From Bacillus taeanensis (GTDB lineage Bacteria; Bacillota; Bacilli; Bacillales; UBA6769), in the NCBI RefSeq assembly GCF_003318295.1, contig NZ_QOCW01000001.1:186001-250000 (forward strand): 64,000 nt of DNA. The letters are read 5' to 3'. Made by a program: the position numbers and the translations under genes. The notes under the pieces are model-generated. The model was not told the DNA's origin and did not search any database. It saw only the letters and a program-made list of their open reading frames with translations. This document shows, piece after piece, positions 42,699 through 51,423 of the stretch (the first letter of the stretch is position 1; each line of letters opens with the position of its first letter).

Positions 42699-42704
42699 TT
42701 TTTC

Positions 42705-42947
42705 TTAGTAACCAAAAGGACCGTAAAAGCCCCCGTAACCATATCCAGGCCCATAACCGTAACCAGGTCCATAACCATATCCAGGTCCATACCCGTAGCC
42801 GTAACCGCCGTATCCAGGTCCATATCCATATCCATACCCATAGCCTGGAAATAATAAATCACCAAGCAATCCTCCTGCTAAACCACCAGCAAAGCCTCCG
42901 AAAAAAGTCCGCGGGTCATGATTATGATGAGTTTGTTGTCTATACAC
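42705..42947 (-). CDS. Gly/Tyr-rich small protein, possible spore coat protein
   Basis: An 80-residue protein. A His/Gln-rich start (MYRQQTHHNHDPR) leads to a Gly-rich hydrophobic stretch FFGGFAGGLAGGLLGDLLF (15-33), then an almost pure Gly-Tyr-Pro repeat (35-80; GYGYGPGYG units). GTG start after GAGGAGGAAA. Such proteins are common among Bacillus spore or envelope proteins, but I cannot name it. It is unrelated in its N-terminus to the Gly/Tyr-rich protein at 12663, so the repeat composition is probably convergent. Confidence 0.75.
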   Translation of the reverse strand: MYRQQTHHNHDPRTFFGGFAGGLAGGLLGDLLFPGYGYGYGYGPGYGGYGYGYGPGYGYGPGYGYGPGYGYGGFYGPFGY

Positions 42948-43077
42948 GTTTTTCCTCCTCTAAAAAATGGTGAGAAAAATGCCTACACTAAAGAATATGA
43001 TAATCATTTAAAAACGAAATGGACACGCGCGGAATTTTCTCTTTTTATTATTAAATTTCAGGGTTAAGCGCAATTTT

Positions 43078-43533
43078 TTATGATGGAAGACAAAAGTTAA
43101 TTTCTTTAATTCGTTTTAACAGCTTGTTTGCTTTACGCTTATACTTTTGATCATGAAATAATTCATATAAAATTAAATAATCATTATAACGATCTAGAAT
43201 CCGGTCAATTTGTTGAATGACTTCATCTTGTGATTTATTCACTATTTTCGTATGGGTATATGCTTTTTGGGTGTTTTTAACAAATATTTTAATGATTTCA
43301 TATAAATAGTGAACATTTTGTTTTTTTATTTGTTCTTCTGTTGAAATAATTAAATAAGAGTCTAGGGCTGGGACAGAAAAGGATAATTGATTTGATGTGC
43401 CGCTAATTTGCATCGTAATTTTTCCTGGGTGTTTGCCAACTTGAAAGGAGATAACGCGTTTTATATGTGTTTTTTGATCAGAGTCTTTGCAAATATAAAA
43501 CCAACACCTTTTTGCCTCCTGAATAATGTTCAT
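43078..43533 (-). CDS. Hypothetical protein
   Basis: A 151-residue, very basic soluble protein; not recognised. It starts MNIIQEAKRCWFYICKDSDQ, then beta-rich sequence (RVISFQVGKHPGKITMQISG), then helices rich in Lys and Ile (about 65-150). It has three Cys in the first 20 and last 10 residues. No clear ribosome binding site beyond GGGGG about 10 bases upstream. Divergent from abbA, with about 200 bases between. Confidence 0.65.
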   Translation of the reverse strand: MNIIQEAKRCWFYICKDSDQKTHIKRVISFQVGKHPGKITMQISGTSNQLSFSVPALDSYLIISTEEQIKKQNVHYLYEIIKIFVKNTQKAYTHTKIVNKSQDEVIQQIDRILDRYNDYLILYELFHDQKYKRKANKLLKRIKEINFCLPS

Positions 43534-43666
43534 GTGCCTTAACCCCCTTTTTTACTATAATATGCAGACCGCCTAAACTGGTTTGGACATCTATCCCGAT
43601 TTATTTGCAATGCATTTCAATACACAAATTGAATATTATCGAAAGTTAAAATGGAAAAAATTTAGT

Positions 43667-43697
43667 TATTATCGTTCGTGATAATAGACAGTACAAT
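43667..43697 (+). promoter_or_regulatory. abbA promoter with an overlapping inverted repeat
   Basis: TACAAT at 43692-43697 is a good -10 box; with a 17-base spacer the -35 would be TTATCG (43669-43674), which is poor and suggests an activator. TATTATC (43667-43673) and GATAATA (43680-43686) form a 7-base inverted repeat across the -35 and spacer. In B. subtilis abbA needs Spo0A. The sequence TTCGTGA inside the repeat is only loosely like a 0A box. Confidence 0.45.
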
Positions 43698-43732
43698 AGA
43701 AGTAAGAAATTAAAGAGAAGGGGAAATGCAAA

Positions 43733-43927
43733 ATGTCATCTATAAAATCTTTTAGCCTATCAAACGAAGAAAAAGAGCTTTTAATTGATTCATTGTTTTC
43801 TCAAAAATATGTGATTGAAGTGATTAGTAGTATGATTAGTGATCTTGAAAATCAGGCTGTCATGGATGAGGAGAAATTAAAGAAATTATCGGTGTTATTT
43901 GATCGTTTAAAAGAAAATGGATTTTAG
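43733..43927 (+). CDS. abbA: Anti-repressor AbbA
   Basis: A 64-residue protein matching AbbA in length and pattern: LSNEEKELLIDSLFSQKYVI, VISSMISDLENQ, then KKLSVLFDRLKENGF. In B. subtilis AbbA is made under Spo0A control and binds AbrB in place of DNA, relieving repression of transition-state genes. Its position near ykuK agrees with the B. subtilis order (ykuK then abbA). Ribosome binding site GAAGGGG. Its own terminator follows, so it is a single-gene unit. Confidence 0.85.
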   Translation: MSSIKSFSLSNEEKELLIDSLFSQKYVIEVISSMISDLENQAVMDEEKLKKLSVLFDRLKENGF

Positions 43928-43952
43928 TCTATACATAAATAGATAATGATAG

Positions 43953-43987
43953 AGCAGCTGAAAATATGTTCAGCTGCTTATTTTTAT
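43953..43987 (+). terminator. Terminator of abbA
   Basis: AGCAGCTGAA pairs with TTCAGCTGCT, followed by TATTTTTATT. Confidence 0.85.
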
Positions 43988-44019
43988 TGTGATTATTTTG
44001 TTTTTAGCATAAATAAAGG

Positions 44020-46233
44020 TTAAACTTTCACATTTTTTATACTTTCCACCATTTTTTCGCCGCAAATTGGACAAGCTCTTTCTTGGATGCTGTGATGATT
44101 AGAAGTAATTTTCATCCAACCGTTGCAGTGCTGATTTGTACAGCTTAATATCGGGACTTCATTTAAATTTTCCTGTTTAGAAATAACTGGCTTTGTTTGA
44201 AAGGCTTCTAAAATAAACCTTGAAACTCCTATCGTTTTCCCGCGATATTCACAAGGTGAACTTACGTAAAGTTCATTTATTGCTCTTGTCATAGCCACAT
44301 AACAAAGGCGGCGCTCCTCTTCAATTGCTGCAGCAACCTTTTGCTTTCCTTTGCCCTTTTCATAAATTAAATCACTTTTCTCATCAGCTGATAAGGAGAA
44401 GCCATGAGGAATAATTGTTTCTGAAGCGCCAATAAAGAAGACAGCAGGGAATTCCAGTCCTTTTGCTTGGTGAATGGACATGAGTGATACTGCATTTGAG
44501 AGTGTGTGTTCGTTTGCTTTTGCTAATTGTTCATATTTATTTCGCAGTGAATCAATGAAGCTTAAGAAAGCTGCAATGGTTTCAAAGCGCTTTGAAGAAA
44601 ACTCGAGCTCATCTAAAGATTCCTTAATTGTATCCTTGTGCATCGTTAAGGTTTGACGGCCATCGGTTTCTAAATATTTCTCATAATCTTTTCTAACCTT
44701 TCGAATGGCTTGTTCAGGTGTCATACCAGCTAAGGAACGGATTAATAACGCCCGTTCACTAATTTTCTTTTTTTGAAACTCTTTTAAGTTTTTTTCATTT
44801 AAGAGGTGAAGAAGCGGCTCTTCTTTAGGATCAACAAAGTCTTCCATTTCAATAAAATGAATTGCTTTTTCTTTATTTATATAAAGGGCAGGCAATATTG
44901 ATGAGATAGCTGTTAAGTTTTGTGGTTCAAGGGAAAGACGTAAATGAGCAATAACGGGTTTAATAACTGCTTGTTCATAAAAAATTTGTTTAATCGTATG
45001 AGCGATGAAAGGCACCTCGCGAATAACAAGCTGCTCAAACATGGCCCGGGCATTTGTATGAGTACGAGATAATATAGCAAAATCCCGGTATGTTTTTTCT
45101 CCATTTTCTACGTCTGTAATAATCTTATCAATAATGGTATTGGCTTCATCTTCTGTTGTTTTTGGGCGTGCAAATTTAGGGTGGAAATTTCCCTTTTTTG
45201 CAGCAGTTAATTTTTTAGGAAAACGTTTTTTATTGTGATCAATGACCGCATTGCTTAATCCTAAAATTGTATCGGTACAGCGGTAATTTGTTGATAGTGT
45301 AATTTTTTTTGCCCTTGGATAGTGAGTTGGAAAATCTAAGATAATATTGCTGTCCGCTCCATTAAATGTATAAATAACTTGGTCATCATCTCCAACAACA
45401 AATAAATGATTGTCAGGTAAAGCGATCTTTTTAATTAATTCGTATTGCAGTTGATTTGTATCTTGAAATTCATCGACCATTATATAGTGAAATCGCTTTT
45501 GAACCGATGCCAGCAATGAAGGCTGCATGTTTAGTAACGTATAGGAGGCTAGTAAAATATCATCAAAATCGATCTGTTTCTTTGCTTTTTTCTGTGCTTC
45601 ATATTGTTGATAAATTTTTTTAATTTCTTGTTCCACATTTGTTTCACTAGGAGCATCGTCTGCATAAATCATATTCATTTTGTAATGGGAGATTGCGGCA
45701 AGCACAGCCTCGGGTTGATAATCTCCCTTAATGCCCAAATCTCGAATAATAAGTTCAATCATCATGTGTCGATAGCGATCGTTGGATAAAATAGTATGAT
45801 TGATTCCTAATTTTCGAAGCATGCTGAGGAAAAAGGAGTGAAATGTTCCAACGGAGAGAGACTGAATGATTTCTTGTGTCATTCCAGAAAACTTTAATAA
45901 ACGCTCTCTCATTTCATTTGCAGCTTTTCTTGTAAAAGTTACAAGTAAAATGTGTTTTGGATCTATTTTTTTAACTGTTAATAAATAGGCAGTACGAGCT
46001 GTTAATACTGCAGTTTTTCCACTGCCTGCCCCAGCAATTGTTAAAAGAGGACCCTCTACATGGGTTACAGCTTCCATTTGCTGTTGATTTAATATAATTC
46101 CATGTTGGTGAAGTGATGTAAAAAAAGCTTTATCGGCTTCTGTCGTATAATCAAGCACAGCTTCTGCTGCAGTCAGTGAAGCTATGGGACGTTTTTTTGT
46201 TTTTACACCATAAGGAGTTTCAACAAATTTCAT
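44020..46233 (-). CDS. yjcD: UvrD/Rep-like DNA helicase with a C-terminal zinc ribbon (YjcD type)
   Basis: A 737-residue SF1A helicase. Q motif LNQQQMEAV, Walker A AGAGSGKT, motif Ia LLVTFTRKAANEMRERL, Walker B DEFQDTN, motif III VVGDDDQVIYTFNGAD, motif IV NYRCT, motif V SIHQAKGLEFPAVF, motif VI VAMTRAINELYVS. The last ~50 residues hold a zinc ribbon, C-x4-C (CTNQHC) and C-x2-C (CPIC). It resembles B. subtilis YjcD; the role in DNA repair or restart is presumed. The ATG at 46233 is preferred (GGTG 8 bases upstream) over GTG 46242. No partner gene is adjacent. Confidence 0.9.
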   Translation of the reverse strand: MKFVETPYGVKTKKRPIASLTAAEAVLDYTTEADKAFFTSLHQHGIILNQQQMEAVTHVEGPLLTIAGAGSGKTAVLTARTAYLLTVKKIDPKHILLVTFTRKAANEMRERLLKFSGMTQEIIQSLSVGTFHSFFLSMLRKLGINHTILSNDRYRHMMIELIIRDLGIKGDYQPEAVLAAISHYKMNMIYADDAPSETNVEQEIKKIYQQYEAQKKAKKQIDFDDILLASYTLLNMQPSLLASVQKRFHYIMVDEFQDTNQLQYELIKKIALPDNHLFVVGDDDQVIYTFNGADSNIILDFPTHYPRAKKITLSTNYRCTDTILGLSNAVIDHNKKRFPKKLTAAKKGNFHPKFARPKTTEDEANTIIDKIITDVENGEKTYRDFAILSRTHTNARAMFEQLVIREVPFIAHTIKQIFYEQAVIKPVIAHLRLSLEPQNLTAISSILPALYINKEKAIHFIEMEDFVDPKEEPLLHLLNEKNLKEFQKKKISERALLIRSLAGMTPEQAIRKVRKDYEKYLETDGRQTLTMHKDTIKESLDELEFSSKRFETIAAFLSFIDSLRNKYEQLAKANEHTLSNAVSLMSIHQAKGLEFPAVFFIGASETIIPHGFSLSADEKSDLIYEKGKGKQKVAAAIEEERRLCYVAMTRAINELYVSSPCEYRGKTIGVSRFILEAFQTKPVISKQENLNEVPILSCTNQHCNGWMKITSNHHSIQERACPICGEKMVESIKNVKV

Positions 46234-46500
46234 ATCGTTCACACCCGCTTAAAAATGAATTCACGATTTTAATCATATCATAAAATAAGGGGAAGTGCCG
46301 CTCCTCTATTATGTTGAGCCTAAAGAAGCTTTTCCTTTTTGTTTCTCCGTGTTTTACAGGGGATTTTGTAAAGATATTTTAAAAATAATAACGAACAGCT
46401 TTCTTCTGCTTTTAAGAAGAGATAGAATCTTTTCAATAAAACAGTTAAAATGAATATGCAGCAAACTATACGTGAAGTTATAAAGAAAGGGGGAGAGAGT

Positions 46501-46845
46501 GTGAATCGGCGGGTGCCTTTTTATTTAGGGGGAATAGGAAGCATATTAGCAATTGTTTGTTCCATACTAGTAGTTACACCTTTTTTTCAATTTTTGGATT
46601 TTAAATCATACAAGGCGGCTCTTTTTTTAACATCCTTTTTCTTTTCTTTATTAGGAATAATTGGTACATTTTTAAGTTATAAAGAGAAACAAATTATCGC
46701 AGGGTTTATGATGATTTTATCGGCACTTGGCGGTATAATCTCAATCTCAATTTATTATTTATTGCCAGCTGTCTTTCTTATTAGCGGTGGCTTTTTAAAT
46801 GTAGTCATGAAAGAAAATAATGCAGAAGCTAAACCGAATACATAA
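46501..46845 (+). CDS. DUF4064-like small membrane protein
   Basis: A 114-residue protein with four membrane segments (about 5-27, 41-63, 70-85 and 87-105), similar in plan to DUF4064 proteins: short Arg-rich start, LGGIGSILAIVCSILVV, and a last helix with GGFLNVV. Function unknown. The GTG at 46501 follows AAAGGGGGAG; the open frame extends to 46450 but that site would be inside it. Confidence 0.72.
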   Translation: MNRRVPFYLGGIGSILAIVCSILVVTPFFQFLDFKSYKAALFLTSFFFSLLGIIGTFLSYKEKQIIAGFMMILSALGGIISISIYYLLPAVFLISGGFLNVVMKENNAEAKPNT

Positions 46846-46956
46846 TACTGATGAAATGCGCCATTACCTTTCTCAAATGGCGTGTTTTTAATGTGTCAAA
46901 AAGTAATAATTAGGGAATGAAGGGTATAAGTGAATAATAAGAAAGGAGAGGAAAAG

Positions 46957-47259
46957 GTGAAGAATAAACAGGTATACTTTGTTTCACTGCAAAGTGGGGA
47001 AATGCGTAATCAACCATGGGATGATCAGTTGAATTATTTTGAGATTAAAGCAGATCCACAAGAAGCCAAACAGCTAGAACACCTTTTAAGAGAAGTGGAT
47101 AAACGAGATTTTAATTCAAATGCCTTTTTATTACACCATTTTAATGAAGAAAAAGTAGACGGTGATCGAGAAGAATACCAGTATATTCTTGAGAAGGTGT
47201 ATCAAAAGGTTTATGAGCTTGGGACATTAGAAACAAAAGAGCAGTTGAAGACATTATAA
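46957..47259 (+). CDS. Hypothetical acidic protein
   Basis: A 100-residue soluble, Glu/Gln-rich protein; not recognised. It begins KNKQVYFVSLQSGEM, and RDFNSNAFLLHHFNEEKVDG lies in the centre. The GTG at 46957 follows AAAGGAG (46942-46948) at about 8 bases. About 110 bases after the previous membrane protein gene on the same strand, so they may share a transcript. A terminator is at 47328. Confidence 0.7.
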   Translation: MKNKQVYFVSLQSGEMRNQPWDDQLNYFEIKADPQEAKQLEHLLREVDKRDFNSNAFLLHHFNEEKVDGDREEYQYILEKVYQKVYELGTLETKEQLKTL

Positions 47260-47584
47260 CTTATGGAATGAACTTCAACTTTATTAATCATTGTTGAGGC
47301 TGCCGCCTTTACTGCGAATATTTGTAAAAAAGCAGCGAAATTGCTGCTTTTTTATTTGGAGACAAATAAGTTATCAGCAATCCAAAAGCGCCATGGATAA
47401 TCAACTGCTTCTTCTGCATAATCAATTCTAATAAAATGGATAAAGGGATAGATGAGTAAAAAGCTTCATGGAAACAAATGTTATAAATGTTAAAATAAAT
47501 AGTAATTAAAATAGATGTTTGAAGCAGCGAGAGACGCGGGAAAATAGTTATAAGAATAAAATAACCATATAAGGTGTGACATAC
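47260..47584. other. Intergenic region with a terminator and a coding-like remnant
   Basis: Contains the terminator at 47328-47352. On the minus strand, codons ending at 47352 read [20 protein letters not shown], then ADNLFVSK and stop, after an in-frame stop about 35 codons upstream. The sequence is strongly protein-like but has no start codon or ribosome binding site. It is probably the tail of a decayed gene. No clear promoter for the next gene was assigned. Confidence 0.35.
47328..47352 (+). terminator. Terminator
   Basis: AAAAGCAGC pairs with GCTGCTTTT, followed by TTTAT. Confidence 0.85.
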
Positions 47585-48118
47585 ATGAATAGACCTATTC
47601 AAATTTCTTTTGTTGCTTTTTTGTTCATTGCCTTAAGTGGTTGCAATGGATTTGAGCAAATAGACTGGAAGCAGGAATTAACAACTGTTGAACAAGCAGC
47701 TGAAGCAAAAGCAAATGAACAAAAGATTGAACAACCGCCAGTTGAAGAGTTGGCAAAAGAGTTCATAAATCGCCTTGTGCAAGAGGTTGATCATAATTAT
47801 AAAGTTAAAGATTTTACCTCAAAACAAGCATTGATTGATTATATGAGTGAAATTGTCAGTGAAGATGCTGCTGAAAAGGTTGTCAGTTTTTATTATAAAG
47901 AAAAAAAAGATGGATTATATATTGTACCCACAGAACTAATGCCTTGGTTTGTTGAAGAAAATGAATATAAGTTAGAAAGGCTGGATCATCAAACTTATCA
48001 ACTAAAGCAGATGAATGAATCAAATTTATATGGAAATTATGAAATTACAATTATGTTCACTTACGAACATCAACATTGGAAAATTAAAAGTTTCCATATT
48101 AAACAGCACACGGCTTAA
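47585..48118 (+). CDS. Hypothetical lipoprotein
   Basis: A 177-residue protein with a lipoprotein signal: hydrophobic core FVAFLFIALSGC with the lipid-bearing Cys at residue 20. The mature part is acidic and helical to about residue 100, then beta-rich (GNYEITIMFTYEHQHWKIKS at the end). It looks like a small surface-attached domain; no family recognised. ATG at 47585 with AAGGTGTG before it. The stop codon lies in the loop of the following terminator. Confidence 0.75.
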   Translation: MNRPIQISFVAFLFIALSGCNGFEQIDWKQELTTVEQAAEAKANEQKIEQPPVEELAKEFINRLVQEVDHNYKVKDFTSKQALIDYMSEIVSEDAAEKVVSFYYKEKKDGLYIVPTELMPWFVEENEYKLERLDHQTYQLKQMNESNLYGNYEITIMFTYEHQHWKIKSFHIKQHTA

Positions 48119-48140
48119 TATGCCGTGTGCTTTCTTTTTA
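48105..48140 (+). terminator. Terminator of the lipoprotein gene
   Basis: AGCACACGGC (48105-48114) pairs with GCCGTGTGCT (48122-48131), then TTCTTTTT. Confidence 0.88.
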
Positions 48141-48222
48141 AAAAATATGAGAGAGGTATTGGACTTTTCGGGAGAGTATTTTTAAAATAGTCATAAGACG
48201 ATGACATGGTGAGGTTTTAAAT

Positions 48223-48702
48223 ATGAAAAAAATAATATCTTTTACAGATTATCATCATAACCCTGTTCACCTTAGTTTTTCAAAAATGCCATTTTCTTCG
48301 GTGCCGAAGCACGTCTGGATTATTTGCCGATTTAATGGCAAATGGCTGTTAACAGATCATCCTGAGCGCGGCCTTGAATTTCCAGGCGGTAAAGTAGAAG
48401 AAGAAGAAGCGGCAGAACAGGCTGCAGTACGAGAAGTTTTTGAAGAAACAGGTGCGGAAGTTTCACATATTACGTACATAGGACAGTATATGGTAGAAGG
48501 AAAAGGGGCTACAATTATAAAAAATATTTATTATGGTAAGATTAAGGCAATTATTCCTCAAGAAAATTATCATGAAACAAATGGACCTGTTTTATTAGAG
48601 GAATTACCAAACGATATCAGATATCATGATCGCTTTAGTTTTATGATGAAAGATGATGTGCTCGTTTACAGCTTAAATCAAATAAAACAATATCACCTTT
48701 AA
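48223..48702 (+). CDS. ytkD: Nudix hydrolase YtkD
   Basis: A 159-residue Nudix enzyme. The full box is present: GGKVEEEEAAEQAAVREVFE directly followed by ETGAEV, fitting G-x5-E-x7-REUxEExGU. B. subtilis YtkD (also called RppH/NtdP) cleaves nucleoside triphosphates including oxidised dGTP and removes 5' pyrophosphate from RNA. Gene order with ytlD-ytlC-ytlA matches B. subtilis. It converges on ytlD with a shared terminator. Confidence 0.9.
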   Translation: MKKIISFTDYHHNPVHLSFSKMPFSSVPKHVWIICRFNGKWLLTDHPERGLEFPGGKVEEEEAAEQAAVREVFEETGAEVSHITYIGQYMVEGKGATIIKNIYYGKIKAIIPQENYHETNGPVLLEELPNDIRYHDRFSFMMKDDVLVYSLNQIKQYHL

Positions 48703-48709
48703 ATAAAGA

Positions 48710-48745
48710 AAAACGCTGACTTTGTTGGCTGGAAGTCAGCGTTTT
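48710..48745. terminator. Bidirectional terminator between ytkD and ytlD
   Basis: AAAACGCTGACT pairs with AGTCAGCGTTTT around a 12-base loop. The right arm overlaps the last codons of ytlD. Confidence 0.85.
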
Positions 48746-49536
48746 ATTAGTTTTGTTTCAAACCAGTTCACAAATTGATACATAAAGGTAGCTAAAACGG
48801 CAATAACAAGCAGGCTCAGAAGTACAAGTGTAAAATTAAATACTTGAAAGCCGTAAATAATCATATAACCAAGACCAGCTTTAGAAACGAGGAATTCTCC
48901 AACGATAACACCAATCCATGATAAGCCGACGTTTACTTTTAGGGCAGAAATGATAGTGGGAAAAGAGGCTGGTAAAATCACCTGTTGAAAAAGCTGCCGT
49001 TTTGTACCACCGAATGAATAAATAACTTTTTCATAATTGGGATCAACTTCTTTAAAAGAAGAATAAACGACAAGGGTAGTAATAATAACCGATACAGTAA
49101 TCCCCATGGCAATAATGGAAGCAGTATTAGGTCCAATCGCTACAATAATAATAGGTCCAAGGGCAATTTTGGGCATTGCATTTAATACAACAAAATAAGG
49201 ATCTAAAATGGTAGATAAACGCTTTGACCACCAAAGTAATGCAGCAATTACTGTGCCAAATAATGTTCCTAAAATAAATCCAGCAATCGTTTCAAATAAT
49301 GTAACAGAAGTATGAGTGACTAAACTTCCATCTTCTAGTTTGATTATAAAAAGTTTAAAAATTTTAGATGGTGAACTGAATAAAAGGGGATCAATCCAGC
49401 GTAATTGAGAAGTAAGCTCCCATATGGCAAAGAAACATAGAAAAATAAGAAGCTGCCAAAGGCGAACAATTCTTTTTTCGGATTTTTGTTTTTGTAAATA
49501 GGCATGATGTTTTTTGAAAATTATTTCATCATTCAA
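48736..49536 (-). CDS. ytlD: ABC transporter permease, NitT/TauT family
   Basis: A 266-residue inner-membrane permease with about six helices. The EAA-type ATPase-contact loop is in [20 protein letters not shown], followed by [20 protein letters not shown], typical of nitrate/sulfonate/taurine-type permeases. The start is TTG at 49536, about 10 bases after GGAAGGAG; it overlaps the end of ytlC by 8 bases, so the two are translationally coupled. Part of the ytlA-ytlC-ytlD transporter. Confidence 0.9.
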   Translation of the reverse strand: MNDEIIFKKHHAYLQKQKSEKRIVRLWQLLIFLCFFAIWELTSQLRWIDPLLFSSPSKIFKLFIIKLEDGSLVTHTSVTLFETIAGFILGTLFGTVIAALLWWSKRLSTILDPYFVVLNAMPKIALGPIIIVAIGPNTASIIAMGITVSVIITTLVVYSSFKEVDPNYEKVIYSFGGTKRQLFQQVILPASFPTIISALKVNVGLSWIGVIVGEFLVSKAGLGYMIIYGFQVFNFTLVLLSLLVIAVLATFMYQFVNWFETKLIKR

Positions 49537-50293
49537 GGCTTTCTAACTCCTTCCAAATTTTTTGAAATAAACAAGAGAAATCATGGTGCTGTCTTGCATC
49601 AAATGGATTAAGTTTTGTTAAGCTTTCGGGTACTTGAAAGATTGTTTTTACTTTTCCAGGTCGATGAGAAAATAAAAAGATTCGATCTGACATAGCAATT
49701 GCTTCACTAATATCATGTGTAACAAGAATGGCTGTTTTTTCATGTTCTTTTAATGTTTGAAACACTAAGTTTTCAAGTTTTAGCTTTGTTTGATAATCTA
49801 AAGCGGAAAAAGGTTCATCTAATAGTAAAAGTTTTGGATCTGTCGCAAGTGTTCGAACGAGTGCAGCACGCTGTCTCATACCCCCAGATAATTGAGAAGG
49901 AAAATAAGTTTTTACATCAGAAAGGCCCATTTCTTTCAGTAAATAAGCGGCATAATGCTTGTTTTCAGCTGTTAATTTGTTTAAAAGTTTCAGTCCAATT
50001 AAACTGTTTTGTTCAATCGTTTTCCAAGGAAATAAATAATCTTGTTGAAGCATGTAACCAGTTTTTCTCGAAAAATTTTTAAGTGGTTGTCCTTCAATAG
50101 TCACACTGCCGTCGCTTGGAGAAAGCAATCCGGAAATAATCGATAAAAGCGTTGTTTTTCCACAGCCGCTGGGACCGAGGAAGGAAATGAATTCTCCTTC
50201 CTCGACTTTTAGCGACACATCATCTAAGGCTGTTGTTGCCTGCTCGTTTGTAAAATACAAATGACTAATGTTCTGCACGTTTAATAATGCCAC
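49529..50293 (-). CDS. ytlC: ABC transporter ATPase, NitT/TauT family
   Basis: A 254-residue ATPase: Walker [10 protein letters not shown], signature LSGGMRQR, Walker [13 protein letters not shown], switch ILVTHD. Starts at GTG 50293, 8 bases after GGAGGG; the longer open frame (to 50332) would put that site inside the gene. It energises uptake with YtlD and the lipoprotein YtlA. The start lies 17 bases after the ytlA stop codon. Confidence 0.93.
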   Translation of the reverse strand: MALLNVQNISHLYFTNEQATTALDDVSLKVEEGEFISFLGPSGCGKTTLLSIISGLLSPSDGSVTIEGQPLKNFSRKTGYMLQQDYLFPWKTIEQNSLIGLKLLNKLTAENKHYAAYLLKEMGLSDVKTYFPSQLSGGMRQRAALVRTLATDPKLLLLDEPFSALDYQTKLKLENLVFQTLKEHEKTAILVTHDISEAIAMSDRIFLFSHRPGKVKTIFQVPESLTKLNPFDARQHHDFSCLFQKIWKELESLE

Positions 50294-50309
50294 ATTCCAT
50301 TCCCTCCAA

Positions 50310-51314
50310 TTATTGTAGTGCTTTTTCTGCAAATTCAGTATTCACAAGAATGTTGTAATCAACACGCTTAGGAAGTTCACCGGCTTCATCCATAATATTT
50401 TGTAAATTGTTCCATTCTGTTTTATCTAAAATTGGATCTGTTGCAAAACTTCCTTGGCTTTTGTAGCGATCAACAACTGTTTCAATTAGAGAAAGAGGAG
50501 TATCTTCAAAAAATGGAGAGATCGACTCAGCAATTTCTTTATTTGAATGGACTGCTACCCATTGCTGTGCTTCATAAATTGCTTTTGTATATCGCTCAAT
50601 TACATCTTTGTTTTCGTTTAAAAAGCTTTGTTTTGTCATGAAAACGGTGTAAGGCACTTTACCAGATTCACTGCCAAAAGAAGCGACAATATGACCAATT
50701 CCCTGCTGTTCAAAAAGGGTCGCTTGCGGCTCGAAAAGCTGCACATAATCACCGGTGCCGCTTGCAAATGCGCTTGCAATATTTGCAAAATCAATGTTTT
50801 GAATTAACTGTAAATCTTGTTTTGGATCAATATGATGCTTTTTTAACACAAATTCACCGACCATTTGCGGCATTCCACCTTTACGCTGACCGAGGAAAGT
50901 GCTTCCTTTTAGATGTTCCCAAGTAAAGTTTTCTACCTTATTGCGAGAAACGAGAAATGTTCCATCTGTTTGAGTGAGCTGTGCAAAGTTAATGACTGGA
51001 TCAGTTGTACCTTGCGCATAAACATAGATGGATGTTTCTGAACCAACAAGTGCAATGTCAGCTCCGTCAGAAAGGAGGGTTGTCATTGTTTTATCTCCAC
51101 CCCATGTTGTTGTTAGTTCAACATTAATTCCTTCTTTTTCAAAAAAACCTTCCGAAAGCGCCACATATTGCGGAGCATAAAAGATTGATCTTGTAACTTC
51201 AGCAACACGAATTGTTTGCTGTTTTGGTTTTGATGAACAGCCAATGAAAAATAATGAGAAAAGTAGTAAAAAAGAAAGCGTCATAGCAAGTGGCTTAAAT
51301 TTTTGATGCATCAT
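50310..51314 (-). CDS. ytlA: ABC transporter substrate-binding lipoprotein, NMT1/SsuA-like
   Basis: A 334-residue lipoprotein with lipobox FFIGC (Cys at residue 26). The NMT1/THI5-like fold is recognisable from VAEVTRSIFYAPQYVALSEG, FFEKEGINVELTTTWGGDKT and LVGSETSIYVYAQGTTDP. Relatives bind nitrate, sulfonates or pyrimidine precursors of thiamine; which ligand applies cannot be told. No sulfonate or thiamine gene is beside it and no riboswitch was seen upstream. ATG at 51314 after AAAGGAG. First gene of the ytlACD operon, divergent from ytmA. Confidence 0.92.
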   Translation of the reverse strand: MMHQKFKPLAMTLSFLLLFSLFFIGCSSKPKQQTIRVAEVTRSIFYAPQYVALSEGFFEKEGINVELTTTWGGDKTMTTLLSDGADIALVGSETSIYVYAQGTTDPVINFAQLTQTDGTFLVSRNKVENFTWEHLKGSTFLGQRKGGMPQMVGEFVLKKHHIDPKQDLQLIQNIDFANIASAFASGTGDYVQLFEPQATLFEQQGIGHIVASFGSESGKVPYTVFMTKQSFLNENKDVIERYTKAIYEAQQWVAVHSNKEIAESISPFFEDTPLSLIETVVDRYKSQGSFATDPILDKTEWNNLQNIMDEAGELPKRVDYNILVNTEFAEKALQ

Positions 51315-51423
51315 TGCACACTCCTTTAAATGTTTGTAATAGTGTATGAATGAGTAGAAATATGTGTGTTCGCCTATGATAAAATGATAAACAATAAACA
51401 ACTTCATTAAAGGTCGTGAGCAT

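Noticed and set aside
47309..47602. 97-residue minus-strand open frame
   Set aside because: It crosses a terminator and the start of the lipoprotein gene and lacks a ribosome binding site. A different frame in the same place is more protein-like.
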